64,000 bases of DNA from Nageia nagi (taxonomy: Eukaryota; Pinophyta), in the NCBI GenBank assembly GCA_050084985.1, contig JBITNC010000001.1, positions 54,374,001 through 54,438,000 on the forward strand, given 5' to 3'. A program made the position numbers and the translations under genes. The notes under the pieces are model-generated. The model made no database searches. It had not been told where the DNA came from and saw only the letters and a list, made by a program, of their open reading frames with translations. Below, piece by piece: positions 12,350-23,756 of this stretch. Positions within the stretch are counted from its first letter, which is position 1. The number at the start of each line of letters is the position of its first letter.

Positions 12350-12870
12350 AATCTCCTTGGTTGGATGAAAAGTTTATTTTGCTTGGCTATGCATATTATT
12401 TGAAATTAAAAGTTGTGAAAATTTTCTTCAAACTTTATTATTCTACACATTTTTTTGTAGTATGAAAAACTTATTTTTAAAATTTTGGTTTGTGCATATT
12501 GGTTTATATCCTTGCTAGAATGAAAACTTTGTAAACTTTCTCCAAATTTGAATGGTTGTGCATTTTTTTTTTTTGTATAGAAAATTTATCCTCAAAACTT
12601 TGATTGATATCCTTGATGGAGTGGAAATTTTGTAAACTTTCTCCAAATTTGAATGGTTGAGCACATTTTTTGGATAGAAAACTAATCATCAAAATTCTGG
12701 TTGATATCCTTGATTGAGTGGAAAGTTTGTAAACTTTATCCAAATTTGAATCATTGTGCACATTTTTTTGATTGAATGGAAAATTGATCCTTAGAATTTA
12801 TGGTTTATGCATATTTATTGATATCCTTGATTGAAGTGAAAAGTTTGTAAACTTATCCACATTTGAGTTA
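12350..12870 (+). repeat. E1 internal array, unit about 100-115 bp
   Basis: The words ttgatatccttgat and tttgtaaactttctccaaatttgaat recur at about 12505, 12606, 12702 and 12818, each followed by a tgtgcacattttttt-type tail. The minus frame 12504-12761 repeats the same peptide three times because it reads this array, and is not a gene. Confidence 0.75.
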
Positions 12871-13539
12871 TTGAGGATACTATTAGATTGTATGGATATC
12901 TTTCATATCACCATTGATTAGTGTGATAATGCATTTTTAATATAAACTCCTTCCTATTTTGTTGTTATTGGTGTAAATGTCTCCTTTTAATACCATTACT
13001 GTATGGAAGAAGTATTATTTGATTAAGAGACCTTGTTACATTGATACAATGTTGATTATTTTCTCATGAGTAAAACCCATAACTCTTTCTTTGAAAAGGA
13101 AGTGTATGAGTACTTTTGGGAAGTGTACATTCCTCTCTACATTTATAGATCTTAGAAAAATTCTACAATTGTTAATGAAGCTACTCTTAAGGGGGTGTAT
13201 TATTAACTTCATAACAAAGAATATTTTTAAAATCCAAGCATGTTTTATAAAGGAGTAAATTTTGAATAGGACTTTGTGTTTATTGTCCATCAAAATAAAA
13301 ATTTATTGATATTTTTACCTAAACTCTATTTTCTTGGGTTGGTAAAGTTATCTTTAGGAAGGATTGAAGTATGAATTCTTATCATGATTACTTCATACTT
13401 AGTAGGGTTGTTGTATTGTGTATATAACAAGTGTTTATAAGTATTGGCTTAACATCTATATAGTGATTTATAATACACTACTTACTTATATGATGGGAAT
13501 TTATATCCATGTTGCTGGATTGTTTGCAAGTTATAGTGG

Positions 13540-13950
13540 ATGGAGTGGGTAAAAAGGTTACCTTTCTCCATGATTAAAAATTAATTGAGTGGATAAAAAG
13601 GTTTTTTCTTACTTAAAATTGCAAATTGTTGGAGTGGTTAAAAAGGTCACCTTTCTCCAAAATTACAAACTATTGGAGTAGTTAAAAAGGTTTGTCTTTC
13701 TTAAAAGTTTCAAATTGATGGAGTTGTTAAAAGGGTTCACCATTTTCCATAATTAAAAATTGATGGAATGGTTAAAAAGATTCACCCTTATCCAAAATTG
13801 CAAACTATTAGAGTGGTTAAAAATATTCACCATTCTTTAAAGTTTTAAATTGATGGAGTGATTAAAAAGGTTCCTCCTTCACCATGATTACAAATTATTA
13901 AAGTGGTTAAAAAGGTTTTTCTTTCTACAAAATTACATTTTTTTATTTAT
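13540..13950 (+). repeat. E1 internal array, unit about 45 bp, nine copies
   Basis: The core ggagtggttaaaaaggtt recurs at about 13541, 13584, 13630, 13674, 13719, 13763, 13808, 13854 and 13899. The inverted complement of the same unit is found at 34740-34985 in E2 and about 45805-45945 in E3, at the matching place within those minus-strand elements. It is therefore a family character of E elements and not a local expansion. Confidence 0.85.
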
Positions 13951-14064
13951 GTTATATTACTTCAATTTTTGGAAAGCTTACCTATTATGAATTGATTTTT
14001 CTTTACTCTTATTTTTGAGAAGTATGTTTATTTATTGATGAAAATTGAATCCATGTTATTTTAT

Positions 14065-14310
14065 TCCATCATATGCATCTTGACTAGATGGCATAGTCAA
14101 GTTGACATTTTGTGACTTGTGCATCTTAACTAGGTGGCATAGTCAAGTTGGCATTTTATGGCTTACGCATCTTGACTAGGTGGTATAGTCAAGTTGAAAC
14201 TTTTTGAATCTTGAATAAGAACATATGCATCTAGAGATGACTTTTAAGCTTATGTTTATGCATGATATTATTGTACATCTTAAATAATGGTATGGTCAAG
14301 TTGGAAATTA
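14065..14310 (+). repeat. E1 internal array of the ggcatagtcaagttgg unit
   Basis: Three to four copies of gcatcttgactaggtggcat followed by agtcaagttg, about 50 bp apart. The inverted complement is present in about eight copies at 34300-34690 (E2) and in degraded form at 45380-45740 (E3). It follows the 45-bp array in the same order as in those elements. Confidence 0.8.
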
Positions 14311-14719
14311 ATTTTATTTCCTAATTCATTGATGGCATAGAAGTATTACTTTGATAGCATGGATTACTACTTTAATGACAAGAATACTTGCCTTAATTAG
14401 TTGAAGACAAGAAAAATATTCTTGGTAATAATCATAATTTTTGGATACATTATGATGGAAAATTTTGACTATTTATATGTAGTTATATGATACAAAATTA
14501 TTCATTCGATGAAAACTTATTTTTGAAAGTTCAATGAAGAAAATTTTCAAATGTTGTTCATCACTTATAATTGATGTTATCATTTATAATCCTTAACTTT
14601 GGCATAAAATGATTAGATACATGATATCACTTTAATAAATATCATATAAGTAAGCATGAACAACTTAATTAAAAGAGTTGGTGATAAAGTAATACTTACT
14701 TTATAAATAGCGATTGACA
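14311..14719. other. E1 interior, no gene recognised
   Basis: AT-rich sequence between the arrays and the degraded open stretch at 14720. No motif seen. Confidence 0.4.
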
Positions 14720-15310
14720 TATGAACTAAGCGACATAGTTCTAGTTATGGAAATCCAGATCCTAGGTTGCTTAGGGTACTCCTTCAATGAGGGGGATGTA
14801 CAAGAATATGTACAAAATAATATTGGGGAAGGTTCATTAGTAGGCTTATAGGATGCTCTAACTACTACTAGATATGCTTTTCAATTAAGAGATTTAGACA
14901 ATGCTATGTTAATGGAGCATGCCAATAAGCCTATTAATGAACCATGTTTACGATGTAAAGTGTTTAAGAGGCATAGAGTAGTGGGAGATCAAGCATTTTA
15001 TATGATCTATAAGGAGAAAAATGATCTCATAGCTAAGAGATAATTGCTCCCTAAACATATACAAGAGTTATCCAAGGAGTTAAATACTCTAAGGCAAAAT
15101 GTCACTAAAACTTAATTGTTGGGTGTTAAATTAGTTAAACATGCAATAGTAAATCAATTGGATTTAAACATTTGTTATAGGATATTATGTGCATCAGTGC
15201 ACTTAAATAAGTATGATATTGATTTAATGTATTGGATGGTTAATTACATTAACATAAGCATGTTAAATGATATGTGTATAACATATGGATAATTTAATCA
15301 CCTTTTCTCA
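14720..15310 (+). pseudogene. degraded open stretch in E1, product unknown
   Basis: One plus frame starting at 14720 is open for about 195 codons except for three stops (after SLVGL, after LIAKR and after NVTKT). It reads like former coding sequence, with varied composition, LRDLDNAMLMEHANKPIN, a CLRCK pair of cysteines and a charged LSKELNTLRQNV segment that could form a short coiled coil. I do not recognise a family. It ends just before the small CACTA insertion. It could be a captured gene piece or an element-specific frame; no counterpart was recognised in E2 or E3. Confidence 0.4.
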
Positions 15311-15313
15311 TTT

Positions 15314-16313
15314 CACTACTAAATAAATCCTAATTTATATCCTTTTTTGCATCCAAACATAATGTTTTTTTTTTTGAAATTCAACACCAAAAATCAATGC
15401 AAATTTTGATGCAACTGACATAACAATTTTTGCATCAAAGTTTTAGAATTTGCATCATTTTTTCAAAATTTGCATCAATTTTTGCATCAGATTTTTAGAA
15501 TAAAAATAAAATTTTGTGTCGGATTTTACATCAATTTTTGGAAGAAAATATCATAGAATTGTAGATCTTTTAGTTATGTATAATTTAATAAAATGGGCTC
15601 AAAATAATATCCAAATCAAAAGTTACGAACAATGCAAAGTACATCATTTTTATTAGGTCTTTGGAGCAATACCATAGGTCCATTAAATTAGTTCAAGAAT
15701 GGGTTAGTGGTTTAGCTTTTAAAATTTTAAATTTATTGTATATATGTTTCTTAAATAATACAAGATTTTAAATGTTATTATTCATTTCTTGTTGTCTTCT
15801 TCTTTGTTAACCTTCAAAGGAGTTTCTTTTTCTATAACTAATTATTTTCTATGGGATTAGTATTTATGGGCTTGTTCTCTACCTTCGATGCCATAGCTAT
15901 GATCTGAACCTAAAATCTAGGGAAGAAAAAAATTAGCTAAAGTCTATGAAATGTGAGGATAATAAGGATGGTTTGTTGATATATATACATAGGAGAGGGT
16001 ATGTGGATATTGGGTAATCACTTTTAGTATTGATGAAGGATGAAATGAATGTGAGCCATTGATTAGTTGATTGATGAATAAGTAAACTATGTTTTATTTT
16101 TTATTAGTGAAATTCAAATAAAATTTTGCTTTAGAATTTGCATCATTTTGTGCATCAAAATTTGCATAAGTTTTTACATCAAAAAAATTAAAAAATGAAA
16201 AAAAACTTTAAAATGATGCATGTTGATGGAGGAGGATGCAAATTAATGTCAATTTTTATTTTTCATATTTGAAGATACAAAAAAGGATGCAAATAAGCTT
16301 TTTGGTAGTAGTG
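15314..16313. mobile_element. non-autonomous CACTA element, 1000 bp
   Basis: The ends read cactacta and tagtagtg, and the inverted similarity extends inward for about 40 bp with indels, both sides reaching a gcatccttttttg-type block. A 3-bp direct duplication ttt flanks the element (15311-15313 and 16314-16316), as expected for CACTA transposition. Both subterminal zones are dense in the word tttgcatc or its complement: about six copies at 15340-15490 and about six at 16135-16290. Such subterminal arrays bind the element's transposase in known CACTA elements. There is no coding capacity; it depended on transposase supplied elsewhere. Confidence 0.88.
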
Positions 16314-16316
16314 TTT

Positions 16317-16932
16317 GTTTAATCCTTTTTAGATGAAGTTACCCTCAAGGGGGAGAAATTATTCTTAAAAGATGTCAACTACATATCAACTTGCATATAG
16401 AAAGGTTGCAAAAAATAATAACAAGATGAAGTTATATGAACCCATAGCATATTTTAGGATGGTAAAATTATCCTTAAGAGAGAGTAAAGTATGAATTCTT
16501 GATAATTGTTATACTTCACTTCTAGAAGGATCTTTTGTTTTATAATCCCCTTACATACACTTTTATACTAAGTTATTGACATATGAATAAATTTTTTATG
16601 CACTTTAAAGCATATGATGATACCTTAATACTAAAAAATAAAAATGATCTAAAATAAACAAAAATCAAAAATCTTTTTTTTATCATGTTGTGCACTTATG
16701 GCAATTTTGTATATCCTTATGAATATTTCATATATCCTTGTTTGATAATGCACCTATATCACTTGGTTGATATTGCATTTGATATTATGCATATTTGAAT
16801 ATTTATATATCATTTATATACATGCTCATGGATGATATATTTTACTTTAGTGCATATATGATATGATATATCATTACTTGTTAGTATACACTATGATATT
16901 GTTAAATATCATGTTTTGATGTTATACACATA
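16317..16932. other. E1 3' interior before element G
   Basis: Non-coding. It contains a segment (about 16455-16545) repeating one at 13325-13410 (ggtaaagttatc...agtatgaattctt). The end is rich in gatattgttaaatatcatg-type words that continue on the far side of G at 31441. Confidence 0.5.
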
Positions 16933-17281
16933 TGATTGTATTATTTTAGAATTACACTCTATGTTGGTGTAACATACTATTATTATTTTATTCTTTCATT
17001 TTTTTTCAAAAAATTCTTTCTATTCCAACTCTCTTCCTTTTAAAATTAAATTTGAGTCTTCTATTGGCCTTAAGACTGAAGAATTTTAGGTGTTGTTAAG
17101 ACATAAGTATTGTATATATGGGTCTTTGTCTTTGATATTTTTGCCTTGTAAATTTCTATTCAAAGACAATCGAGTGTTGTAATAATTTTCAAGGATTTAC
17201 CTTAAGTCATATTAACAATCAAATGGTGCAGTAATTATATTTATAAAAGAATAATGTATAGAAAGAGAAAAGTTAAAAAAT

Positions 17282-17425
17282 ATTCAGGAGTTGTAGATAT
17301 AGTATTCTGGAGTTGTAGATATAGTGTTCGAGATTTGTAGATATAGTGTTCAAGAGTTGTAGATACAATGTTTGGGAGTTCTAAATACAGTATCTAGGAG
17401 TTGTAAATACAATGTATAGGAGTTT
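17282..17425 (+). repeat. 22-bp minisatellite in left LTR of G, about seven units
   Basis: Units of the type gagttgtagatatagtgttc repeat with a 22-bp period and small length changes. The matching place in the right LTR (29838-30020) has about eight to nine units, so copy number changed after insertion. Confidence 0.85.
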
Positions 17426-17469
17426 TTGTAAACATAAGTCCAAGTTATATCCAAGTAATCAACAAGAAG

Positions 17470-17840
17470 TGCCCAAAAGTAAATAGAGCTTGTTAATTTT
17501 GAATGATGATGTTAGAACTTTTGGCTAAAATCAATGAGTTATGAAATAAGTAATGATAGGTGATGATTCAAGAAGATCCTAGATAGACCCCATTAATTTT
17601 GAATCATGATGTCAAAACTTTTAGCTAAAATTTGTGGGTCTTGAAATAAGTAATGGCAAGTGATGATTCAAGAAGATCTCAGATAGAGCCCACCAATTTT
17701 GAATGATGATGTTAGAACTTTTTACTAAAATCAACATATCTTGAAATAAGTAATGGCAAGTGATGATTCAAGAAGATCCTAGATAAAGCTTGTTGATTTT
17801 GAGTGATGATGTCAAAAATTTTGGTTAAAATCAACAGGTA
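17470..17840 (+). repeat. 100-bp direct repeat in left LTR of G, about 3.7 units
   Basis: tgatgattcaagaagat occurs at 17561, 17661 and 17761, exactly 100 bp apart, with tgatgatgttagaacttttg-type cores between. The right LTR has about one unit fewer. Confidence 0.88.
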
Positions 17841-18966
17841 CTAAGAAGAGCTAGTTCATCAATAGAACCCAAAGAAAAAAAATAATACTTGCTAGACTAA
17901 GGTAAGAGTAATAGATAAGAAGTAACACCTAGGTCCACTTGATCTTAAATGTTTAACCCTCAAGGACTTGTTAATGTGTCAAATTCAACTCAGTTCCACA
18001 TAATAGTGGTAGTTTCTTCTCAAACTAGGTTAATATACTATTCAAAACCCTCCATTACTCTATTAATTTAAGAACTATAATATGGATCATCAATAGTTTT
18101 AGAGAGGTAGATAGCTACTAATAGAACACAGTGCTAGACCATATCTATCATACTATAGATGAGTACTTTTTCAATCAGCTACAACACCATCTTGAATCAA
18201 CTACAAGGCCAAAGAAGGAGTAGTCAATGACATGTTAGGAGGATTATAGCTCAATGAATATGATTGTTCAAAAAATTCAAATGCCTAGATAGTCATACTA
18301 TTGGTACTTATTCATTGTGTAATCTAACATAGTTGTAAGATTTATTGTAAATAGTTTTTTCTCTTATTTCAATTAAGATGAGTAATTATATATATTAATG
18401 ATAAACAACAACCCACCAGGGCATGTAAATGTATAAATGGTAAACTGTTATAAATCAAAGAGGTCAAACATTCTAGCAAATTTGCCCAAGTTTGTAAGAT
18501 ACTTTCATATATGATAATGCAAATAGATAATGCTTTTTCCTTTTGCAACAAGTGGTTATTTATTGCTTTTGTAAATGTTATGTATGATATGATATCTTAA
18601 GTTATGGATGTGTATTATGATTATGAGACCCCAAGGATGAGATAGCTTGCTATTCTTAATCTTGGTTATGGATTATTGCCTATGTTGCAATGTCTAGGAT
18701 GTGAAGTTATTATTTTAGTTTTAGTTAATTTGTTAATCTCTTTCCTATAACTATATACTTTTTATCTCTTTCTTGTTACTTTTAACCTTCATAATAGAAA
18801 GGAACTAGCCTATAACTTGAAGATTGAGAAAAAAAACAACTCGAGCACATTTAGAACAACGTTTTGCTCTTTTAAGGAACCTACTATTGTAGGAAATGGA
18901 GAACTCAACTAGACCAAACCCTTTGACATTACATTATACCTATCAATAGTAGAAACTACCATTTTT

Positions 18967-18984
18967 TGGCATGCTCGATGGGAT
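18967..18984 (+). other. primer binding site of G (worn tRNA-Asp type)
   Basis: tggcatgctcgatgggat lies about 20 bp after the left LTR, preceded by a T run. It resembles tggcgccgttgccgggga, the tRNA-Asp-complementary site of Athila/Tat gypsy elements, with CG positions changed to TG or CA. That is the pattern expected from decay of methylated cytosines. Confidence 0.6.
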
Positions 18985-19439
18985 GCAAACTAAAATTCCA
19001 TATTTGAGGGGTGTAAATAGGCCAGATAGCTATGTCTAGTGGGATATCAAATTGATTCTTCAAATATTATAAAGTTCTTTTAACCTCATTAGCAACTCTA
19101 TTGTTAATCAATCAATATTTCGAACCTTACCACCTTGAGAATGAAAACTTACTAGAAGTAGTGCTAGAAATTCCCTTAAATGGCCTAGGTTTTAAGAGCT
19201 ATCAGTTTCCCATAGGAGGACTAGGTGAAAGATTTCATAGGTTGTATCCTTGTGGTTCCCTTAAAGGAAATATCACTATCAGTTGTATTCAATTCAACCT
19301 TAAAAAATCCTACATCTTCTACCAATACTCCAAGCATGGCTTAGCTAATAGATTTTTTTGCTTGGAATAATGGTCACCCTTTGGTCGTTGTTGCTAAATC
19401 CCTGCTATACCTTAAGTAGCATTCAAATTTTTTCTTAAG

Positions 19440-20960
19440 TATAATGGGTATGGTAAAAAACCATATGAACATTATCAATATGTATCTTTGTTAGCATCAA
19501 GTTTTGATATCATTGATGAAACTATGATGACTAGATTATTATCACACTCTTTTGAAGGCCAAACAATTGAATGGTTCAAAACTCTCACATCTCAATTTAT
19601 AAATTCATGTGGAGAGTTATGTCAAGCTTTAATTAAAATATTTGTTATGGATGATGATGATAGTACATTCCTTAGCCTTATAGCAGGTATCAAAAGATAT
19701 CCTTATGAGTCCATTGATGATTTCAATATTAGATTTGAGAGAACATGAAAGTTTATTTTAGTTAGGATTAGAACAATAAGTGCACAAGCTTTGGTATATT
19801 ATAGTAAGGCCTTTATTCGAGAACTTAATATGCTCATTGTTATGTTAAGAGATACCTTTCCAAATGTTTACCAAATAGCAAAAATTTTTGAGCATACCTT
19901 GGTATCCTTTGGAAAGATGCAGCCTAGAGCTATTATGCCATTATTTCTTGATTTACCTCCTAAACAAGTGCCTTAAATTTATCATTTTGAAGTTTTATCC
20001 TTACCACCTCCTCCTAAGATTATTATTTAGAATTAGATACTAGCATTACCTAATCTTACATCTACTAGTGCTAATACTAATCCTAAATATCAAAAAGAGA
20101 AAAGAATAAGGCAATTAAAGATAATTATCAAGAAATTTATCAATAATCACTCTACAAGAAAGGTAGAATAAAGGTTTTAATTATAGAAGATATGATAATT
20201 AGTATCAACCAAATTTTAGTCCAAAATGAACTAGCTAGAATAATTAAATGCCCCAAAAATAATTGAAATATTATTATGATGATTTTTGCAAGAAGTGTTA
20301 CTTCATGCATTAGAAAGTGGTGTTCTCCATATTCAGCTCCTCATTTTCCAAACTCATATGCAATTTATTAACATCAATATTTGGATTACATTTAGAACAA
20401 AAAGTGAAACTTGCATTATATCCTACTATTGATCTTAAAATTGTAAATTTTTATCTTCCAAGATATCCTAGAGAATAAGCAAATTGTGTTCAAACTAGAA
20501 CTTCTTCTTTAATGGCTCCACAGTAACCCCTAGTTACTTAGCAAAATAAACCATTTGTTCTAGTACTACTTGAACATAAGAAAGCTAAAGCTCCCTTAGC
20601 TCAACCTTATAATCAACATGATCAATTCCTTGTACATCTAAATAATGTTTCTCAAAATTTAGATATTAATATTCTTGCTCAAATAAATTTTGTTACAGTC
20701 AAAAAAGAAGTTTGAAGAAGAGACCTAATACTTTGAGGTATCCTTTTATTACAAATTATCATAAAAAAGGCCACTTAACAATTTAGAACACATCAACAAG
20801 TGGAATCAAGTAAGTTTTTCCTATATGCTCCATATAATATTGTGAAATAACTAAAGAAAACTCCTTATAAGATGACTATATTTGATGCATTAAAGATACC
20901 AGGTCAATTAGATCTTTTGCAAGCGGCCTTGAAATTAAGAAATAGTAAGAAGAGGGTAAA
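19440..20960 (+). pseudogene. gag: gag of G (capsid region, broken)
   Basis: Gag forms the particle that packages the element's RNA. The frame at 19488-19748 reads a retrotransposon gag core: LLSHSFEGQTIEWFKTL, followed by QALIKIF and the YPYESIDDFNIRFERT end. Part two at 19791-19976 (YYSKAFIRELNMLIVML, then the FEHTLVSFGK and PLFLDLPP words) is the continuation. Near 20830-20930 a LKKTPYKMTIFDALKIPGQL segment marks the gag-protease linker typical of this gypsy group. A cysteine pair (CKKCYFMH) near 20290 may be the trace of a zinc knuckle. Stops and several shifts separate these parts. The start codon is not determinable; the frame at 19101-19370 upstream is unassigned. Confidence 0.8.
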
Positions 20961-20978
20961 TGAAAAAATGTTATTTTT

Positions 20979-21443
20979 ATGATATCTAATTATGTCCTTC
21001 TAGCTCTCATAGGTATTAGAATACCCCCATCATTCTATCTATCCTTAAGATTAGAAGGTTGGGTAGTAAATAACTATATGATAGATACAGGAGTTGCAAT
21101 AACTATGATTCCTAAAGTTATTACAAATAAAATGAAATTATATATTACAAGATGTATTGATGGTGTCATACAATTTGATTATTCCTCTATATATGTCATT
21201 GGTAGTGTTAAAGGGGTCCTAATAACTTTAAATGCATTCCTTGATGTTTATGTTATTCAAGATATCATTATGGTTGATCTTTCACCTCTATTTGGAATAT
21301 GTCTATATATAGAATTCACTACTAAATTGGGAGGGTACTTAGTTTTAGACTATAGTCATCTTTTAATTTCCTTCCAAGATAAACAAGTAAAAATTTTAAA
21401 TGAAGGTAGCAAAAGTGTTCATCTGAAGAAGATCATAGAATAA
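20979..21443 (+). pseudogene. aspartic protease domain of G
   Basis: An open frame of 154 codons. The protease cuts the gag-pol polyprotein. Its active-site triad appears as IDTGVAITMIPK near codons 36-47, the D-T-G motif of retropepsins followed by the hydrophobic stretch of the family. IGICLYIEFTTKLGG-like sequence lies further on, near the C-terminal lobe. The frame differs from that of the gag linker just upstream, so a shift separates them. It is the longest open frame in the window. Confidence 0.8.
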
Positions 21444-21589
21444 AACTATTTGAATGGTCCTCAACTTGCGGAAGTATTTGAAAGGGATCTACTTAGAGAA
21501 TCACTCCTAACAATTGAAGTTCTTTCAATAAATGATTTAAATTATTAGGTCACAAATGCTAGCATGGGTAATTATTATTTATATGAAAA

Positions 21590-21995
21590 TATGTAGCCAA
21601 TTTTGATCATAGTTGAAAAAGAACATGAGATATGGGTAATGTACATTGATGGATCCAGATGTAAGCATGGATGTGGAGCTAGAGTTGTATTTAAATATTC
21701 AACAAGACATATGAAAAGATTCTCTTTTAGATTCATATGGATTTATACAAATAATGCTATTGACTATGAAGCCTTTTATTTAGAGTTATCTAAAGCAATT
21801 AGTATAGGTATATGATGCCTAATTGTCCATGGTGATTTAGAATTGGTCATAAAGTAAGTTAGAAACTAGATTAGTGCAAAATATCACTATCTGAAAACCT
21901 ATAGAAATAGAGTTTGGATTTATTAGAGTCATTCTTGGCTATTAGTTTTATATATATTCCTAAAAGGTACAATCAAATAGATGATGCACTTATTG
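21590..21995 (+). pseudogene. extra RNase H domain of G, placed before reverse transcriptase
   Basis: RNase H removes RNA from RNA-DNA hybrids. WVMYIDGSRCKHGCGARVVF, then SFRF and TNNAIDYEAF (21600-21800), match the plant-type RNase H found as a second copy in some gypsy elements. After one stop the frame goes on with HGDLELVIK, LKTYRNRVW and YNQIDDALIGKGAH. The four acidic positions expected at the active site are all visible: D in YIDGS, E in YEAF, D in HGDLEL and D in IDDAL. It lies between the protease and reverse transcriptase. I recall the same order in other plant gypsy polyproteins, so it is a marker of the lineage and not a rearrangement. Confidence 0.8.
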
Positions 21996-22389
21996 GAAAA
22001 GGGGCACATTTAATCATACTTATTATAAAAGAGGAGTTATTGGAGTCAAAGTTCAATGTAGGCCTTTAATACTTGATGTTGCAAACTTTTGATAAGTATT
22101 TGATTTCAATGAGCATATTATGAACTTCCTATTGGATGAAGTAGTAGCTAACACTTTTGGTATTTAAGAATTACTTGATTGTTTCTAATAATTAGATGTT
22201 ATCCAACTTAGAAATAATTTTATACTAAAAGGATTACTCTCTTTTGAGAGACTATTTAATTCAAAATATTTTAAAAGCTAAATCCTTGGCCATCCATAAT
22301 GAGAGTTATGTTGAGCTCTAAATAGAACCCAAAAAGTATATAAAGGTAGGCTAAGAATGTTCTAATGAAAAAAAAATTGTTATGTCTTA

Positions 22390-23130
22390 AATTTATCATG
22401 AGTTCTCAAAGGTAATTACCTAGACTTATGATGATCTCAAGATATATGATAAAAGTGTCATCCAACATACAATTGAGCTTGAACCAGATGCTAAATGATA
22501 TAGGAAAAAATAAAGGCCAGTTAACCCAAAAAATAGAAGAAGATATGAAATAAGAATTGATTAAGTTGCTTGATTCAAAAATTATTTATCTATAAAGCAT
22601 TCTTCTTGGGTTGGAAATTTGGTTCCTATTAGAAAGAAAAGTGAAGAAATCAAACTCTATGTTGATTTCAAAAATTTGAATCAAGTGTTTCTCAAAGATA
22701 ATTATCCTATCCCATCTATAGAATAGATCCTACATATAGTAGCTGGATATTATTTTTTTTCAATGATTGATGGCTATTTAGGATTTAACCAAATTTAGGA
22801 GAAAGATGAAGATCAATACAAAATTGTATTTACAACCACATGGGGTACATTTACCTTTCAAAGAATTCCTTTTGGTCTTTCTAATGTTGGAGCTACTTTC
22901 CAAAGAGCCATGGATCATGCATTTTGTGAAATAATAAATAAGATTATCTTAGTCTATTTGTATGATATTACTATATTCTCTAAAAGAAAAAAGGATCATC
23001 TAGAACATCTCAAACAAGTTTTTCAAAAATGTAAGAAATTTAGAATTTCAATTAATCCAAAAAATCTATTTTTATGGTTAACTAAGGAAAATTACTTGGC
23101 CATATTGTCTTAGAGGAAGGATTAGTGATT
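22390..23130 (+). pseudogene. pol: reverse transcriptase domain of G
   Basis: The domain copies element RNA into DNA. In order: TYDDLKIYDKS and HTIELEPDAK, SSWVGNLVPIRKK, LYVDFKNLNQV, DNYPIPSIE, FFSMIDGYLGFNQI, TTTWGTFTFQRIPFGLSN, ATFQRAMDHAFCE, then the catalytic block VYLYDITIFSKRKKDHLEHL (22952-23010). The metal-binding YLDD box reads YLYD: the codon at 22961-22963 is TAT where GAT is expected, so one essential aspartate is lost. Stops occur at several conserved W and Q places. This is a clear Ty3/gypsy reverse transcriptase. Confidence 0.92.
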
Positions 23131-23745
23131 GATGTAGATAGAGTGAAAGCTATTGAAGCATTATCACTCCCTTCTAATAAGAAAGCCTTACAATCATTCT
23201 TTGATTAGATAAATTTTGTTAAAAAAGTTATTAATGAGTTTTCAAAAATTGTATCCCCAATCACTTCAATGCTAAAGAAAGATGCTATATTCTCTTGGTC
23301 AAGTGAAGCAAAACTAGCCTTTAAAGAAATTAAAAAGGCTATAATAGAATTTCCTATGCTTAAAAATCTTAATATGTAAAAATATTTCATCATGTATGCA
23401 TATGAAGTAGAAAAATGCATTGCTACAATTCTAATACAAAAAGATGATAATAAAGAAGAACATCTTATTGCCTTTCATGGCCAAACACTATATCAACACT
23501 AGAAAAGGTATTCATTTATTGAAAAGCAAGTGTTTTTCCATAATGAAGGGACTTAAAAATTCAAGCATTATGTCTCCCATAATAGAATCCTTGTATTTAC
23601 TATCCATTCAAATGTAAGAAATTATGTTATATAAGGGGACTTAGGTGAAAGAAAGACTAATTGGATTACTAAAATAATGGAATATAATATAGAAATTAAG
23701 CTAACCAAGCTAACAAAGGTAGGGCTATATGTGAAAATATAGTTG
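23131..23745 (+). pseudogene. gypsy RNase H domain of G, following reverse transcriptase
   Basis: Continues from reverse transcriptase with IEALSLPSNKKALQSFF, FSKIVSPITSMLKKDAIF and WSSEAKLAFKEIKKAI, the connection region of gypsy elements, then YFIMYAYEVEKCIATIL, where family members have an aspartate that is changed here, and LIAFHGQTLY, RYSFIEKQ and KFKHYVSHNRILVFT. Several stops are present. Having both this domain and the separate one before reverse transcriptase is the dual-RNase-H layout. Confidence 0.82.
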
Positions 23746-23756
23746 AATATTCACAT

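Larger units (their letters stand above)
16933..18945 (+). repeat. left LTR of G
   Basis: Starts tgattgtatt and ends acctatca. It pairs with 29467-31440 along the whole length. It holds two internal tandem arrays (22-bp units at 17282-17425, 100-bp units at about 17470-17840). The minus-strand frame at 18369-18551 lies inside the LTR and is not supported as a gene. Confidence 0.92.

Noticed and set aside
12504-12761. 85-codon minus frame with a peptide repeated three times
   Set aside because: It is a translation of the non-coding E1 array; the repeat exists at DNA level and is broken in neighbouring units.
20979-21443. A host aspartic protease gene
   Set aside because: It is the longest open frame, but the flanking gag linker, RNase H and reverse transcriptase show it is the protease of G.
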